Shown here one piece after another: positions 1 through 15,000 of a stretch of DNA of 64,000 nt; positions within the stretch are counted from its first letter, which is position 1, and every line of letters starts with the position of its first letter. The stretch covers positions 62,001-126,000 of the forward strand of contig NZ_JAPHPW010000013.1 of assembly GCF_026241515.1 (NCBI RefSeq), read 5' to 3'. The translations under genes and the position numbers were made by a program. Source of the DNA: Vibrio sp. 14G-20 (GTDB taxonomy: Bacteria > Pseudomonadota > Gammaproteobacteria > Enterobacterales > Vibrionaceae). The notes beneath the pieces were generated by a model. It did no database searches, had not been told where the DNA came from, and was given only the letters and a program-made list of their open reading frames with translations.

Positions 1-3000
1 GATGGTTTAGATAACAACGATCTGAGCTTCGATTTGCCTGTTTATGCGGTTGATACGGATGGCGACGATTCATTGGTGTCTCAACTTAACGTGACCATCG
101 GTGATGATGTTCAAATCATGCAAGACGGCACGTTAGATATCACTGAGCCAAATCTGGCTGATGGAACAATCACAACCAATACCATTGATGTAATGCCAAA
201 TCAGAGTGCGGATGGCGCGACGATCACTCAGTTTACCTATGACGGTCAGCTACGAACACTTGATCAAAATGACACTGGCGAACAGCAATTCAGCTTCACG
301 GAAGGCGAACTGTTTATCACCCTTGAAGGTGAAGTGCGATTTGAGCCAAATCGTAATTTAGACCACACGGCAAGTGAAGATATCGTGAAGTCGATTGTGG
401 TGACTTCAAGTGATTTTGATAATGATCCGGTGACTTCAACCGTAACATTGACGATCACGGATGGTGATAACCCTACGATTGACGTTATTCCAAGCGTTAT
501 TCTTTCCGAAACTAATCTAAGCGATGGCTCAGCTTCGAGTGGCAGCGCGGTAAGCTCGACTCAAACCATCACGTTTACCAATCAAAGTGATGATGTGGTT
601 CGTTTCCGTATTGAGCCAACGGAGTTCAATACTAACGACGATCTTAAATCGAACGGTTTAGCCGTTGAGTTACGTGAAGATCCGGCGGGGTCGGGTGATT
701 ACATTGGTTTTACTACCAGTGCGACGAATGTCGAAACCACGGTATTTACGCTGAGTTTCTCTAGCACCACTTTAGGTGAATATACCTTCACTTTGCTTGA
801 AGCGTTGGACCACCAAGATGCTCGAGGTAATAACGACCTCAGCTTTGATTTACCTGTTTACGCGGTAGATAGCGATGATGATGATTCTCTGATGTCTCCG
901 CTCAATGTGACTATCGGTGATGATGTTCAAATCATGCAAGACGGTACGCTCAATATTACTGAGCCGACAGTCGCCGATTTAACCGCCGTCACACCACCGA
1001 CGACTGCTATTTTCGATGCGATGCCAAATCAAAGCGCTGATGGCGCGACGGTCACTCAGTTCACTTATGATGGCCAACTTCGAACGCTTGACCAAAATGA
1101 CAATGGTGAGCAGCAGTTTAGCTTCACGGAAGGTGAACTGTTCATCACTCTTCAAGGTGATGTGCGCTTCGAGCCCAATCGTAATCTAGACCACACGCTG
1201 AACGAAGACATCGTGAAATCGATTGTGGTGACATCTAGCGATTCGGATAACGATGTGCTGACCTCAACGGTTACGTTGACCATTACCGATGGTGATATCC
1301 CGACCATTGATAATGTCCCAATTGTGAACTTGTCAGAAACGAATTTGAGTGACGGCTCTGCGCCAAGTGGCAGCGTGGTTAGTTCAACTCAAACCATTAC
1401 CTTTACCAATCAAAGTGATGATGTAACAAGTTTCCGTATTGAACCGACTGAGTTCAACGTCGGTGGTGCTTTGACATCAAACGGCCTGGCAGTCGAACTG
1501 AAAGCCGATCCAACCACGCCGGGCGGCTACATCGGTTATGTTACTGATGGTTCGAATGTTGAAACCAACGTATTCACGATTAGCTTTTCAGATACCAACT
1601 TAGGCCAATACACCTTCACCTTACTTGAAGCGTTAGACCATGTAGATGGCCTCGCAAATAATAATTTGAGTTTCGACTTGCCGGTCTACGCGGTCGATAG
1701 CGATGGCGATGATTCTTTGGTTTCTCAGTTAAATGTAACCATCGGTGATGATGTTCAAATCATGCAAGGTGGTACGTTAGATATCACTGAGCCAAATCTT
1801 GCAGATGGCACAATCACAACCAATACCATCGATGTGATGCCAAATCAGAGTGCCGATGGTGCGACGATCATTCAGTTTACTTATGATGGTCAAGTTCGAA
1901 CACTGGATCAAACTGACAATGGTGAGCAGCAATTCAGCTTCACAGAAGGTGAGTTGTTCATCACTCTTCAAGGTGAAGTGCGATTCGAGCCAAATCGCAA
2001 TCTAGACCACACGACTAGCGAAGACATCGTGAAATCGATTGTGGTGACCTCAAGCGATTCAGACAATGATGTACTGACTTCTACAGTGACGCTGACGATT
2101 ACCGATGGTGATATTCCAACCATTGATGCCGTGCCAAGTGTGACTCTGTCTGAAGCTAACCTTAGTGACGGTTCTGCACCAAGCTCCAGTGCCGTCAGTC
2201 AGACCGAAACGATTACCTTCACGAACCAAAGTGATGATGTGGCGAGTTTCCGTATTGAGCCAACGGAGTTCAATGTAGGTGGCGCACTGAAATCGAATGG
2301 CTTTGCAGTTGAGATAAAAGAAGACTCTGCTAATCCGGGTACTTATATCGGCTTTATTACTGATGGCTCGAACGCTGAAGTTCCAGTGTTCACCATTAGT
2401 TTCTCGACAACCACATTAGGTGAATACACCTTTACCTTACTCGAAGCGCTAGACCATGTGGATGGTTTAGATAATAACGATCTGAACTTTGATTTGCCTG
2501 TTTATGCGGTTGATACCGACGGCGATGATTCATTGGTGTCTCAACTTAATGTGACCATCGGTGATGATGTCCAAATCATGCAAGACGGTACGTTAGATAT
2601 TGTTGAGCCAAATCTGGCTGATGGAACAATCACAACCAACACCATTGATGTGATGCCAAACCAAAGTGCCGATGGCGCGACGATCACTCAGTTTACTTAT
2701 GATGGTCAGTTACGAATACTTGATCAGAATGACACAGGAGAACAGCAGTTTAGCTTCACCGAAGGCGAGCTATATATCACCCTTGAAGGTGAAGTGCGCT
2801 TTGAGCCAAATCGCGATCTAGACCACTCAGTTAGTGAAGATATCGTGAAGTCGATTGTCGTGACTTCAAGCGATTTTGATAACGATCCGGTGACTTCAAC
2901 CGTAACGCTGACGATAACTGATGGTGACAATCCGACTATTGATGCGGTGCCGAGTGTATCGCTGAAAGAAGCGGATCTCGCTGATGGCTCATTGCCAAGT

Positions 3001-6000
3001 GGTAGTGCGGTTAGCCAAACGGAAACCATCACGTTCACCAACCAAAGTGATGATGTGGTTCGTTTCCGTATTGAGCCAACGGAGTTCAATACTAACGACG
3101 ATCTTAAATCAAACGGTTTAGCCGTTGAGTTACGTGAAGACCCACAAGGTTCGGGTAATTATATTGGTTTTACGACCAGTGCGACGAACGTAGAAACTCA
3201 AGTATTCACGTTAAGCTTTAATGGTGGGTCATTGGGTGAGTACACCTTCACACTCATCGAAGCCTTGGATCACCAAGATGCCCGTGGCAACAACGACCTA
3301 AGTTTTGACCTACCTGTTTATGCGGTAGACAGTGACGGCGATGACTCACTGATGTCACCGTTAAGTGTGACCATCGGTGATGATGTTCAAATCATGCAAG
3401 ATGGCACATTAGATATCGTTGAACCAAATCTTGCAGATGGCACAGTGACAACGGGTACTGTTGATGTGATGCCAAATCAAAGTGCCGATGGTGCGACGAT
3501 CACTCAGTTCACTTATGACGGTCAACTACGAACACTTGATCAGAATGACAATGGTGAGCAACAGTTTAGCTTCACAGAAGGTGAGTTGTTCATCACGCTT
3601 CAAGGTGAAGTGCGCTTTGAGCCTAATCGTAATCTTGATCACACGCTGAACGAAGACATCGTGAAATCAATCGTGGTGACGTCTAGCGATTCTGATAACG
3701 ATGTATTGACCTCAACTGTCACGCTGACCATTACCGATGGTGATACCCCAACCATTGATAATGTACCAACAGTGAACTTGTCGGAAACCAATCTGAGTGA
3801 TGGCTCTGCGCCAAGTGGGAGTGCGGTTAGCTCAACTCAAACCATTACTTACACCACTCAAAGTGATGATGTGTCCAGCTTCCGCATTGAACCAACGGAG
3901 TTTAATGTTAGTGGTGCTTTGACATCAAACGGATTAGCAGTCGAGTTGAAAGCCGATCCAACCACACCGGGCGGTTACATCGGTTTTGTTACGGATGGTT
4001 CGAACGTTGAAACCAACGTATTCACGATTAGTTTCTCAGATACCAATTTAGGCCAATACACCTTCACCTTACTTGAAGCGTTAGACCATGTAGATGGCCT
4101 CGCAAATAATAATTTGAGTTTCGACTTACCGGTTTACGCGGTCGATAGCGATGGCGATGACTCGTTGGTGTCTCAACTTAACGTAACCATTGGTGACGAT
4201 GTTCAAATCATGCAAGGTGGTACGTTAGATATCACTGAGCCAAATCTTGCAGATGGCACAATCACAACCAATACCATCGATGTGATGCCAAATCAGAGTG
4301 CCGATGGTGCGACGATCACTCAGTTCACGTATGACGGTCAACTACGAGCACTTGATCAGAATGACTCTGGCGAGCAGCAGTTTAGCTTCACAGAAGGTGA
4401 GTTGTTCATCACGCTTGAAGGTGAAGTTCGCTTCGAGCCAAACCGTAATCTAGACAATACGCTTAGCGAAGATATCGTGAAGTCGATAGTGGTGACCTCA
4501 AGCGATTCAGACAATGACGTATTGACTTCCACAGTGACGCTGACCATTACTGATGGAGGTATCCCAACAATTGATGCCGTGCCAAGCGTTACGCTTTCGG
4601 AAACGAATCTTACAGATGGTTCTGCACCAAGCGGAAGTGCAGTCAGTCAGAACGAAACGATTACTTTCACGAACCAAAGTGATGATGTAGCAAACTTCCG
4701 TATTGAACCCACCGAGTTCAATGTGGGCGGTGCACTGAAATCGAATGGCTTTGCAGTTGAGATAAAAGAAGACTCGGCTAATCCGGGCACTTATATCGGT
4801 TTTATTACCGATGGTTCGGGCTCTGAAGTTCCTGTATTCAAGATTGCCTTTTCTACGAGTACGTTGGGTGAATACACCTTTACTCTGCTTGAAGCGTTAG
4901 ACCATGTGGACGGTTTAGACAACAACGACCTGAGCTTCGACCTGCCGGTTTATGCGGTTGATACAGACGGCGATGATTCATTGGTGTCTCAACTTAACGT
5001 GACCATCGGTGATGATGTCCAAATCATGCAAGACGGTACGTTAGATATTGTTGAGCCAAACCTTGCTGACGGCACGATCACAACCAACACCATTGATGTG
5101 ATGCCAAACCAAAGTGCCGATGGCGCGACCATCACTCAGTTTACTTATGACGGTGTCGTAAACACACTGGATCAAAGCATTTCAGGCGAACAGCAATTCA
5201 GCTTCACCGAAGGTGAGTTGTACATCACTCTTGAAGGTGAAGTACGCTTTGAGCCCAATCGAAACTTAGACCACTCGGTGAGTGAAGACATCGTGAAGTC
5301 GATTGTGGTCACTTCAAGTGACTTCGATAATGACTCTCTGACTTCTACCGTAACGCTGACGATTACGGATGGTGATAACCCGACGATTGACGTTATTCCA
5401 AGTGTTACGCTTTCTGAAACGAATCTGAGCGATGGTTCTGCTCCGAGTGGCAGCGCGGTAAGCTCCACTCAAACTATCACGTTCACCAACCAAAGTGATG
5501 ATGTGGTTCGTTTCCGTATTGAGCCAACGGAGTTCAATACTAACGACGATCTTAAATCGAACGGTTTAGCCGTTGAGCTACGTGAAGACCCTGCAGGGTC
5601 GGGTGACTACATTGGTTTTACGACCAGCGCGACGAACGTAGAAACTCAAGTATTCACGTTGAGCTTTAATTCTGGTTCATTGGGTGAGTACACATTTACA
5701 CTCATCGAAGCCTTGGATCACCAAGATGCCCGTGGTGGCAACAACCTCAGTTTTGATTTACCCGTTTACGCGGTAGATAGCGACGGCGATGATTCACTTA
5801 TGTCTCCGTTAAACGTCACTATCGGCGATGATGTTCAAATCATGCAAGATGGCACGTTAGATATCGTTGAGCCGAATCTTGCTGATGGCACAGTGACAAC
5901 GGGTACTGTCGATGTGATGCCAAATCAAAGTGCCGATGGCGCGACGATCACTCAGTTCACTTATGACGGTCAACTTCGAACGCTTGACCAAAATGACAAT

Positions 6001-9000
6001 GGCGAACAACAGTTTAGCTTCACGGAAGGTGAACTGTTCATTACGCTTCAAGGTGAGGTGCGCTTTGAGCCTAATCGTAATCTAGACCACACGCTGAGCG
6101 AAGATATCGTGAAGTCGATTGTGGTGACGTCTAGCGATTCCGATAACGATGTATTGACCTCAACCGTCACGCTGACCATTACCGATGGTGATATCCCAAC
6201 CATTGATAATGTTCCAACTGTGAACTTGTCGGAAACGAATCTGAGTGATGGCTCTGCACCAAGTGGGAGTGCAGTTAGCTCAACCCAAACCATTACTTAC
6301 ACCACTCAAAGTGATGATGTGACAAGCTTCCGAATTGAACCAACCGAGTTCAATGTTGGTGGTGCTTTGACATCAAATGGTTTTGCGGTCGAACTGAAAG
6401 TCGATCCAACCACGCCGGGTGGTTACATCGGTTTTGTTACGGATGGTTCGAATGTTGAAACCAACGTATTCACGATTAGCTTTTCAGATACCAATTTAGG
6501 CCAATACACCTTCACCTTACTTGAAGCACTAGACCATATAGATGGCCTCGCAAATAATAATTTGAGTTTCGACTTACCGGTTTATGCGGTCGATAGCGAT
6601 GGCGATGACTCGTCGGTGTCTCAACTTAACGTGACCATTGGTGATGATGTTCAAATCATGCAAGGTGGTACGTTAGATATCACTGAGCCAAACCTTGCAG
6701 ATGGCACAATTACAACCAACACCATCGATGTGATGCCAAATCAGAGTGCCGATGGTGCGACGATCACTCAGTTTACGTATGACGGTCAAGTTCGAACACT
6801 GGATCAAACGGACACAGGTGAGCAACAATTTAGCTTCACAGAAGGGGAGTTATTCATCACTCTTGAAGGTGAAGTTCGCTTCGAACCCAATCGTAATCTA
6901 AACCACACGCTTAGCGAAGACATCGTCAAGTCAATTGTAGTGACCTCAAGCGATTTAGATAATGATGTACTGACTTCCACAGTGACGCTGACCATTACTG
7001 ACGGTGACATCCCAACCATTGATGCCGTGCCAAGCGTGACGCTTTCGGAAACTCATTTAGCTGATGGTTCTGCACCAAGCGGAAGTGCAGTCAGTCAGAC
7101 CGAAACGATTACTTTCACGAACCAAAGTGATGATGTAGCGAGTTTCCGTATTGAACCCACAGAGTTCAATGTCGGCGGTGCGCTTAAATCGAATGGCTTT
7201 GCAGTTGAGATAAAAGAAGACTCTGCTAATCCGGGGACTTACATCGGTTTTATTACTAATGGCTCGAACGCTGAAGTTCCGGTATTCACCATTAGCTTCT
7301 CTACGAGTACGTTAGGCGAGTACACCTTTACTCTAATTGAAGCGTTAGACCATGTGGATGGTTTAGATAATAACGATTTGAGCTTCGACCTGCCTGTTTA
7401 TGCGGTTGACACAGACGGCGACGATTCATTGGTGTCTCAACTGAATGTGACCATCGGTGATGATGTTCAAATCATGCAAGACGGTACGTTAGATATCACC
7501 GAGCCAAATCTTGCTGACGGCACGATCACAACCAACACCATTGATGTGATGCCAAACCAAAGTGCCGATGGCGCGACCATCACTCAGTTTACTTATGACG
7601 GTGTCGTAAACACACTGGATCAAAGCATTTCAGGCGAACAGCAATTCAGCTTCACAGAGGGCGAACTGTTTATCACCCTTGAAGGTGAAGTGCGCTTTGA
7701 GCCGAACCGCGATCTAGACCACTTAGTTAGTGAAGACATCGTGAAGTCGATAGTAGTAACTTCAAGTGACTTCGATAATGATCCGGTGACTTCAACCGTT
7801 ACGCTAACTATTACTGATGGTGATATCCCAACCATCGATGCCGTGCCAAGCGTCTTGCTTGAAGAAGCGGACTTAATTGACGGCTCATCGCCAAGTGGTA
7901 GTGCCGTCAGTCAAACTGAAACCATCACTTTCACGAATCAAAGTGATGATGTTGAAAAGTTCCGATTAGAGCCAACTCAGTTCAATACAGACGACTCACT
8001 TAAGTCGGATGGCTTGATCATTGAAATACGAGAAGAGCCAACAGGCTCTGGTAATTATATTGGTTTCACGACCGATATTTCGAATGTCGAAACTACCGTA
8101 TTTACTCTCGACTTCAGCAGTACGACTTTGGGTGAGTACACCTTTACGCTGCTAGAAGCAATCGACCACACACCAATCCAAGGCAATAATAATCTAACAT
8201 TCAACTTGCCAGTATACGCCGTTGATACCGACGGTGATGACTCTCTCATGTCACCGCTGTCAGTCACCATTACCGACGATGTTCAAGTTATGGTAAGCGG
8301 TGATCTGACGATTGAAGAGCCTACTGTGGCTGACTTGGCTGCAGGAACTCCGGCGACATCGGTCTTCGATGTCTTGACCTCGCCAAGCGCTGATGGCGCG
8401 AGCGTGACGCAATTCACTTATGACGGTCAGCTTCGAATTTTGGATCAAACTGACAATGGTGAGCAGCAATTTAGTTTCACAGAAGGTGAGCTATTCATTA
8501 CGCTTGAAGGTGAAGTGCGCTTTGAGCCCAATCGTAATCTTGACCACACGCTGAACGAAGACATCGTTAAATCAATCGTAGTGACGTCTAGTGATGGTGA
8601 TGACGACGTTCTTACCTCAACAGTCACTTTGACCATTACCGATGGTGATGTTCCGACCATCGATGTGATTCCACCCATCTCACTGGCGGAATCGAATCTC
8701 GCAGATGGCTCTGATCCATCGAACTCTGCAGTCAGCGACACCAAAATTATTCAGTTTACTCATGAGAGTGACGATGTTGAGTTTTTCCGTATCGAGCCAA
8801 CGCAGTTCAATACACTTGGCACGTTAACATCCAATAACTTGGTCGTTCAGTTGAAAGAAGACCCTAACAGCGCTGGCGATTACATCGGCTTTGTTAAAGA
8901 CGCTTCGGATGTTGAAACCAATATCTTTACGGTGAGTTTCTCTGACTCTAATTTAGGCCAATATACCTTCACGCTACTGGAAGCACTCGATCATGACGAT

Positions 9001-12000
9001 GGTCTGGTGAAGAACAGTTTGAGCTTTGACCTGCCGGTTTATGCAGTAGACAGCGACGGTGATGACTCAGTGATGTCGCCATTAACGGTGATCATCGAAG
9101 ATGATGTTCAAGGCATGAGTAACGGAATCTTGACCATCGAAGAGCCGACGGTTGCCGATCTTGCGGCAGGGGTGGTGGCCACAACCACGTTTGATGTAAT
9201 GCCGGAACAAAGTGCTGATGGTGCGACCATCACTCAGTTTACTTATGACGGTCAAGTTCGTACTCTAGATCAAACCGACAATGGTGGGCAGCAATTTAGC
9301 TTCACGGAAGGTGAGTTGTTCATCACTCTTGAAGGTGACGTACGCTTTGAGCCAAACCGTAACCTTGACCATGAATCTGGCCCAATCGTGAAGTCGATTG
9401 TGGTGACATCCAGCGACGGTGATCTCGATGTTGAGACGGCAACGGTTGTTTTGACCATCACTGATGGCGATATTCCAACGATCGAATCCGTGCCGAGCGT
9501 GTCGCTCTCAGAAACGCAACTTGCCGATGGTTCAACGCCGAGTGGCAGTGCCGTTAGTCAGACCGAGACCATCTCGTTCACCAACCAAAGTGATGACGTA
9601 GTGAGTTTCCGAATTGAGCCAACAGAGTTCAATGTCGGTGGAGCACTGAAATCGAATGGCTTTTCGGTCGAGATAGAAGAAGATTCGGCTAATCCGGGTA
9701 CTTACATCGGCTTTATTACTGATGGTTCAGGCGCTGAAATTCCTGTATTCACCATTAGTTTCTCTACGACCATACTAGGGGAATACACCTTTACTCTGCT
9801 TGAAGCGTTAGACCATGCGGATGGTTTAGATAACAACGATCTGAGTTTTGATCTTCCGGTTTATGCAGTTGATACAGACGGCGACGATTCATTGGTGTCT
9901 CAACTAAATGTGACCATCGGTGATGATGTCCAAATCATGCAAGACGGTACGTTAGATATTACCGAGCCAAATCTGGCTGCTGGCACTGTAACGACTAACA
10001 CAATCGATGTGATGCCAAATCAGAGTGCTGATGGTGCGACGATTACTCAGTTCACTTATGACGGTGTCGCAAACACATTGGATCAAAGTATTTCAGGCGA
10101 ACAGCAGTTCAGCTTCACAGAGGGCGAACTGTTTATCACCCTTGAAGGTGAAGTGCGCTTTGAGCCGAACCGCGATCTAGACCACTTAGTTAGTGAAGAC
10201 ATCGTGAAGTCGATAGTAGTAACTTCAAGTGACTTCGATAATGATCCGGTGACTTCAACCGTTACGCTAACTATTACTGATGGTGATATCCCAACCATCG
10301 ATGCCGTGCCAAGCGTCTTGCTTGAAGAAGCGGACTTAATTGACGGCTCATCGCCAAGTGGTAGTGCCGTCAGTCAAACTGAAACCATCACTTTCACGAA
10401 TCAAAGTGATGATGTTGAAAAGTTCCGATTAGAGCCAACTCAGTTCAATACAGACGACTCACTTAAGTCGGATGGCTTGATCATTGAAATACGAGAAGAG
10501 CCAACAGGCTCTGGTAATTATATTGGTTTCACGACCGATATTTCGAATGTCGAAACTACCGTATTTACTCTCGACTTCAGCAGTACGACTTTGGGTGAGT
10601 ACACCTTTACGCTGCTAGAAGCAATCGACCACACACCAATCCAAGGCAATAATAATCTAACATTCAACTTGCCAGTATACGCCGTTGATACCGACGGTGA
10701 TGACTCTCTCATGTCACCGCTGTCAGTCACTATTACCGATGATGTTCAATCATTAGTCACGGGCTCTATGACGGTTAAGGAACCATCAACAGGTGTTGAA
10801 ACCTCCAATATTATTGATCTAATGCCCGATAGTAGTGCGGATGGAGGAACACTGACGAGCTTCAGCTATGATGGCGGGGCTTTACAAACACTTAATCAAA
10901 ACATCGCAGGCGAACAGTCGTTTATTTATGACGAGGGTACGTTATACCTCACCATCGACGGCAACATGCGATTTGAACCGGTGTCAGACCTCGACCATTC
11001 TGGTGGCGATATCCTCAGAACTATCTCGGTTAATTCAATCGATGGAGATGGGGATATTGTCAGCACCTCTGTGTCGCTGAGGATAGAAGATGGCGACGAA
11101 CCAGTGATTGACCTCATTCCTGATGTTGCTCTGAATGAAGCAAACTTAGCTGATGGTTCTGCCTTTACAGGTGCAGCTGTCAGTGAAACAAAAGTCATTA
11201 CCTTTACAGAAGGCAGTGATGATGTGACGCACTTTAGAGTCGATACCACGAACTTCAACTCGTTAGGAACATTGAAATCGAACGGGCTCACAGTTGAAAT
11301 TAAAGAGCAACCGACTGATTCAGGGAACTATGTTGGTTTTGTTACCGGAGCTTCAAATGTTGAAACGAACGTGTTCACACTTGAGTTTTCAGACAACAAT
11401 GTTGGTCAGTATACATTTACGCTTTTAGAAGCTTTAGATCACGCTGATGGTAACCTGTCTAATCTCTTAGATTTTGATATCCCTGTGATAGCGGTTGATG
11501 CCGACAACACCGATTCAGCTTCGTCTTCTTTGAGCGTCACCATTACCGACGACTTACAACAAACGCAAGATCGCATTTTAAGTATTGTTGAACCCGTTAC
11601 GACTTCCGGAGCAGGTGGCCCGCCAACTACAGGTATTGTCGATGTTATGCCTGCAGAGAGTGCAGATGGTGCGACTGTTACCCAGTTTATATACGGGGCT
11701 GATGGGCCGTTTACGCTTGATCAAACTGATTTAACAGAGCAAGAGTTCTCAGTTGCAGATGGACTGTTGTTCGTTAAGTTGGATGGTTCGGTCCGTTTCG
11801 AACCAGATAGAGACCTTGACCACTCGAATGGCGGTATTGTTCGAACCATTACCGTGACAACAAGCGATTTCGACAACGATATTGAAACCGCAACGGTGAC
11901 GCTTACTATCACGGATGGTGTTGATCCTGTTATCAATATTGTCCCTGATGTTTACTTATCTGAAGTGAACTTATCCGATGGTTCAATGCCGACGGCAGGG

Positions 12001-15000
12001 CCAGTTAGCTCAACTCATACTATCACCTACACACAAGGGAGTGATGACCTTAGCCATTTCCGAATCGCTACGGATGAATTTAATTTTGGCGGATTACTGA
12101 AATCAAACGGTTTAGTCGTTGAATTGAAGGAGGAGCCTGCGGACTCGGGTAGCTATGTCGGATTCACCACAAGCGGTTCCGGTGCAAAAACCGATGTCTT
12201 CACGGTTAGTTTTGATAGCGTTAACAAGGGACAGTTTACCATTACCTTGCTGGAAGCACTCGATCACCTTAATGGCCTCAATTACAACGATCTGAATTTC
12301 CGCTTGCCAGTTTACGCTGTCGATACGGACGATTCTGAATCGACAAGACGAGATGTCGTTGTGACCATTGAAGATGACATTCAGCAAATGCAGGATGGGA
12401 TTCTGACCATCACAGAACCAAGCTCTGGCACGCCGACAACAGCAACGGTTGATGTCATGCCATTGCCAAGTGCGGACGGAGCGACCATCACCGAGTTTAT
12501 TTACGATGGTGGATTAGCCATTTCGCTCGATCAGACTGTAACGGGTGAGCAAGAGTTTACCTTCAATGAAGGCTCTTTGTTCGTCACTTTAGATGGTGAT
12601 GTTAGGTTCGAGCCAAATAGAAATCTCGACCACTCTAACGGGAATATCGTTAAAAATATCGTCTTCACTTCATCGGATTTCGATAACGATATCTTCATGT
12701 CGAGTGTTCGACTGACCATTATTGATGGTGAAGGGCCTGAGCTGAATGTAGTGCCCGGCGTCACTTTATCAGAAAGTAACTTATCAGACGGCTCTTCTCC
12801 TGACTCGATGCTGATTAGCGAAACCAATACAATCACATCATTCGCTAGCAGTGACGATATTGCAAAAATTGTTGTCGACACGTCTCTGTTCAACACTGGT
12901 GGATTAATCAAGTCGAATGGCCTAGTCGTTGATTTAAGGGAAGATCCAGCAAACTCTGGTGACTACTTGGCGTTCACGACGGTTTCACCGGGCGTTGAGG
13001 TGCCTATTTTCACCTTAACGTTTGATAGTTCAAATCCAAGTATTTATACCTTTGTGTTGCTAGAGCGCTTAGACCATGCGCCTGGCGATGGCAACAATGA
13101 CATTACCTTCGATTTATCGGTTTATGCCGAAGACACCGATGGTGATGTGTCCGCTTCTAAGCAACTTGAAGTGGTTATTGGTGATGATGTTCAAGTGATG
13201 CAATCGGGAGACTTACTGGTCACTGAGCCAACCTCGGGCACGGTGAGCAGCAATGTGTTGGAAACAATAACGGGTCCAAGTGCCGATGGTTCAATAGTTA
13301 CTAAATTTACCTATGATGGTGGTGCCGAGGTTCTTCTCGATCAAAACGATACGAATGAGCAAGCATTTGTTTACCCAGAAGGGACACTGTTGATTAAGTT
13401 GAATGGTGATATCCGCTTTGAGCCAAACAGAAATCTAGACCATGAAAATGGCGATATTGTTAAAACCATTATCGTTACATCTGAAGACCAAGACACAGAT
13501 ATAGAGGACTCGACAGTCACCTTGACCATTGTTGATGGTGCGCCACCGATTATTAATGTTATTCCGCTAGTCAGTTTGAGTGAAGTTAACTTAGTCGATG
13601 GTTCTTCACCAAGTTTACCTGTGAGCCAAACAGAGCAGATAACCTTTACTGAGGGTAGTGACGACGTTAGCTACTTCCGTATTGCGACCAATGAATTTAA
13701 TGTCGGTGGAGTTCTAAAGTCCAACGGATTAGTAATTCAATTGAAAGAAGATCCAGCCGACTCTGGTAGTTATGTTGGTTTCACCAAAGACGGTCTCGAT
13801 CCGGAGGTTGAGATCTTTAACATTGATTTCTCTTCGTCGGTATTAGGGGAGTACACCTTTACGCTCCTTCAAGAAATCGACCATGCGGACGTTCAAGGTA
13901 ATAATGACCAAATATTTACCTTGCCTGTTTACGCGGTAGACACTGATGAAACCGACTCAGCAATGACACCACTCAGTGTCACCATTACCGATGACGTGCC
14001 TGAAATTACTGAGATAGAGGCTGGCAGTACTTTTATTGTGGATGAAGAGGAGATTGGTACACCAACGCAAGCCTCGGGAACTTTTGTGACGACCGAAGGT
14101 GCAGACCAAGTTGAGGTTTACGAGCTGCGTAATATCTCAACGCTGGAAGCAACGCTATCGTCGGGTAGTGAAGGTATTAAGATCACAGAAATTACCGGCG
14201 CTGCTAATACTACCACCTACCAAGGTGCAACCGACCCAAGTGGAACACCAATTTTCACATTAGTGTTGACTGATGATGGTGCTTACACCTTTACCTTGCT
14301 TGGTCCTCTCAATCACGCGACGACACCGAGTAACCTCGATACATTAACAATACCATTTGATGTTGTTGCCGTTGACGGTGATGGTGATGATTCGAATCAA
14401 TATGTATTGCCGATAGAAGTCCTAGATGACGGCCCAACCATGACCGATCCGACCGGTGAAACGGTTGTTGATGAAGACGATTTAGCGGGAATAGGTTCTG
14501 ACCAAACGGAAGATATGGTCATTAATGGTTTGTTTACCATCGATGAAGGTGCGGATGGTGTTGTGTTGTATGAGCTGATTAACCCTGATGCAGTGCTAAC
14601 TGGGCTTATGTCTAATGGTGAAGCGCTAGAGTGGCTTCCTGTTGTTGATAGTGGTACGACATTTACCTACACAGCACAAACTGAAACAAGTAACGAAGCT
14701 GTGTTTGAAGTTGTGTTTGATACTGCGGACAACAGCTATCAGTTTGAACTGTTTAAACCGCTCACACACCCTCTTGCTGACGGTGAAAACACCATCGAAC
14801 TTGGTTTCTCAGTTGTGGCTGAAGACTTTGACCAAGACCAATCAAATACGATTGATCTGACAATCACAGTGACGGATGATGTTCCGTTAGTGACAACTCA
14901 GTCGATTACTCGTCTTGAAGGTCAGAATTACAATGGTTCTAAAGTCGATATGTTTGCTAACGCGACGGATGAGGGGGCAGATGGCGCGGTACTGAGTCGA

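Larger units (their letters stand above)
1..13990 (+). repeat. Seventeen tandem ~816-bp coding repeats with trimeric higher-order structure
   Basis: Using the codon before the conserved Asp-Asp-Val-Gln motif as landmark, units begin near 101, 917, 1745, 2561, 3377, 4193, 5009, 5825, 6641, 7457, 8273, 9098, 9920, 10736, 11546, 12371 and 13181. Eight successive spacings from 1745 to 8273 are exactly 816 bp. Every third unit is the most alike: one class has MSPL before the landmark, one has QGGT after it, one has QDGT with VSQL. The effective period is therefore 2448 bp. Units after about 10.7 kb diverge and lose the trimer pattern. Confidence 0.92.

Noticed and set aside
34..36. TTG as a start codon of the adhesin
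   Set aside because: The frame is open from base 1 and the preceding residues continue the repeat pattern, so the gene starts upstream of the window.
264..12911. Many minus-strand open frames opposite the adhesin repeats
   Set aside because: They recur once per repeat unit with Ser/Val/Thr-rich mirror translations; they are antisense shadows of the coding repeats.
1..13990. CRISPR or satellite array
   Set aside because: The repeat is in frame, about 816 bp long and translates to a continuous protein; no short direct repeat with unique spacers is present.
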